This document shows positions 63,028-64,000 of a stretch of DNA of 64,000 bases, one piece after another. Each line of letters starts with the position of its first letter. Position 1 is the first letter of the stretch. The stretch is from Pleionea mediterranea (GTDB lineage: Bacteria > Pseudomonadota > Gammaproteobacteria > Enterobacterales > Kangiellaceae): contig NZ_QGGU01000007.1 of NCBI RefSeq assembly GCF_003148745.1, forward strand, positions 124,001 through 188,000, written 5' to 3'. A model generated the notes under the pieces. That model made no database searches, was not told the origin of the DNA, and saw only the letters and a list, made by a program, of their open reading frames with translations. The position numbers and the translations under genes are program-made.

Positions 63028-63795
63028 CTACTTGTTATATTTAGGATGACTGTAAAAAGGTATACGTTTAAAAATCAATTTTAGAGCTTGCCAGTAGATA
63101 CCGATTAACCCATGTAAAGATAAAAAGGGCTGACGCCTAATCCCTCGATTAAACTGCTTTGAGGTAAATGGAAGGCAAGAATAATTATAGGACGCTGTAA
63201 AGACGGTTTTAGTATCACGCAATAGCGTTAACCCAAAGGTCAAATTAGAGCGGCTGACCTGTGAATGCCATTGATAAGCCATATCCAAGTTATTAAATGG
63301 TGACACATGGAAGGACTTATCACTGCTCCATTTTTCCAGTGCACCATTCTCAGTGAGCTTTCGAGTATAAATATGCCGCTCATTCCAGGGAGTATTACTG
63401 ACTTCTGAAACCAGATAGCTGAGTTTCCCATCGATATAAACATAATATTGCGACAAAGGATTAAATAGCATGCCAAGACATCGCCAGTGAGCCAGCAAAC
63501 ACACATTAACCGATTGTTCACTTGTCACGTCAAAATTTTCTTTCGATTTAAGGACTTCTATTACCTTTTGTTTCAAGGTTAAACTTTTCGGCTTAACTTC
63601 TTTTAAATAATCGGCAGGATAAAAAGAGTAGAGCCAGAACTTATTTACTTTTAACAATTTAGAAAAAGAATGAAGTTGCTCAATATCATCCAGATCAAGC
63701 AATGGCATGAACATCTTGTACTTAAAGCCATGTGGCTTAGGTACAAAACGCTGATGGAAGACATTGCCATTGCAAAATGAACTAAAGGATTTCAA
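63028..63795 (-). CDS. DUF1365 protein
   Basis: About 255 residues from a TTG at 63795, preceded six bases earlier by GGGGG. This start gives NGNVFHQRFVPKPHGFKYKM near the N-terminus, the usual DUF1365 opening (G.V.H.R..P..H.F.Y..F), and overlaps the upstream stop by only 14 bases. A frame extending to 63939 would lie over the FAD gene and is rejected. Other family parts are LAHWRCLGMLFNPLSQYYVY, VSNTPWNERHIYT and FHVSPFNNLDMAYQWH. The biochemical function is unknown; it always accompanies CFA-like enzymes in this kind of operon. Confidence 0.85.
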   Translation of the reverse strand: MKSFSSFCNGNVFHQRFVPKPHGFKYKMFMPLLDLDDIEQLHSFSKLLKVNKFWLYSFYPADYLKEVKPKSLTLKQKVIEVLKSKENFDVTSEQSVNVCLLAHWRCLGMLFNPLSQYYVYIDGKLSYLVSEVSNTPWNERHIYTRKLTENGALEKWSSDKSFHVSPFNNLDMAYQWHSQVSRSNLTFGLTLLRDTKTVFTASYNYSCLPFTSKQFNRGIRRQPFLSLHGLIGIYWQALKLIFKRIPFYSHPKYNK

Positions 63796-64000
63796 TATTA
63801 ACCCCCAGTCCATTAACAACATCCAGCGCACTTCGTATACCATCTTCATGAAAGCCGGCATACCAATAGGCGCCACAAAACCACATATTGTTGACGCCAT
63901 TAATCGTGCTTCGTAGTTGTTGTGCTTCAATGGTTCCACGAGTGTATACAGGGTGAGAATATTGATAACGACCTAAAATTTTATCCGGGTTTATACGATC
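63782..64000 (-). CDS. NAD/FAD-dependent oxidoreductase (COG2907-type), C-terminal end (partial)
   Basis: The last 72 residues of a gene that runs off the right edge, stop TAG at 63784-63782. It reads YQYSHPVYTRGTIEAQQLRS, then NNMWFCGAYWYAGFHEDGIR and SALDVVNGLG. The W.CGAYW..GFHEDG..SA pattern is the FAD-binding end of the amine-oxidase-like COG2907 family. These flavoproteins sit directly upstream of DUF1365 and CFA-family genes in many proteobacteria. It is the first known gene of this operon within view. Confidence 0.88.
   Translation of the reverse strand, partial: DRINPDKILGRYQYSHPVYTRGTIEAQQLRSTINGVNNMWFCGAYWYAGFHEDGIRSALDVVNGLGVNIEIL

Noticed and set aside
63796-63939. N-terminal extension of the DUF1365 gene to 63939
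   Set aside because: This stretch encodes the conserved C-terminus of the FAD oxidoreductase in another frame, and DUF1365 homology begins only after 63795.

Overview
The window is chromosomal DNA from a moderately AT-rich gammaproteobacterium, probably marine or free-living. The evidence is the gene content and gene order: PabB-NudL-SdaA, a full System I ccm operon, TrmJ-CysE-IscS beside SuhB, a 324-residue CysB, a two-subunit bacterioferritin and MlaA. The genus cannot be fixed from the sequence alone; an Oceanospirillales/Kangiella-like or Alteromonadales-like relative fits best. No transposase, integrase, phage gene or CRISPR array was seen, so this is mostly core chromosome with small accessory islands.

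Layout. 1-4.6 kb: pabB end, nudL-type Nudix, sdaA, cysB and a cytosolic 5'-nucleotidase. 4.7-9.7 kb: a signalling block with a receiver-TPR protein, a sensorless histidine kinase, a membrane-anchored helical protein, an RssB-like receiver/PP2C phosphatase and a PilZ protein. 9.7-12.7 kb: a candidate 34-residue small protein behind a hairpin, mlaA, and a three-gene RiPP cluster (hvfA/hvfB/hvfC type) whose precursor carries nine EGKCG motifs. 12.9-20.1 kb: complete ccmABCDEFGHI on the minus strand. 20.2-22.4 kb: a FliK-like and a stand-alone FlhB C-terminal-domain gene. 22.6-24.3 kb: two bacterioferritin subunits and an Slp lipoprotein. 24.6-31 kb: tsaB, dinG/yoaA-type helicase, small hypotheticals and an ECF sigma operon ending in a DUF3106 protein. 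31.3-35.4 kb: lon, ltaE, a VOC protein. 35.6-40.4 kb: cysJIH. 40.6-47.6 kb: a FabH-like synthase, M48 protease, a PQ-loop-like membrane protein, an SDR, a DUF2306 protein and a LytS/LytTR two-component pair. 47.8-50.9 kb: tRNA-Lys, iscS, cysE, trmJ. 51.1-59.1 kb: suhB, then iscR-sufB-sufC-sufD-sufS-sufA-sufT-sufE. 59.1-64 kb: a secreted lipase and a minus-strand lipid operon (DUF3833, chalcone-isomerase-like, DUF2878, CFA-synthase family, DUF1365, FAD oxidoreductase) running off the right edge.

How it fits together. Sulfur is a recurring theme: CysB, CysJIH and CysE supply cysteine, and IscS and SufS draw sulfur from it. The suhB/trmJ/cysE/iscS neighbourhood looks like the usual isc locus from which iscU-iscA-hscBA-fdx have gone, with an iscR-suf operon standing next to it. 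IscR keeps its cluster ligands, and two IscR type 1-like sites overlap its own promoter. Redox-metal handling is a second theme: cytochrome c maturation, bacterioferritin, and a probable copper-binding modified peptide encoded just downstream of ccmI.

The most interesting system is the hvfABC-type cluster at 10.7-12.7 kb. Its precursor gene contains near-identical 48-bp tandem repeats, which suggests recent copy-number change in the number of modifiable cysteines. Function calls are from sequence motifs recognised by eye; no database search was run.
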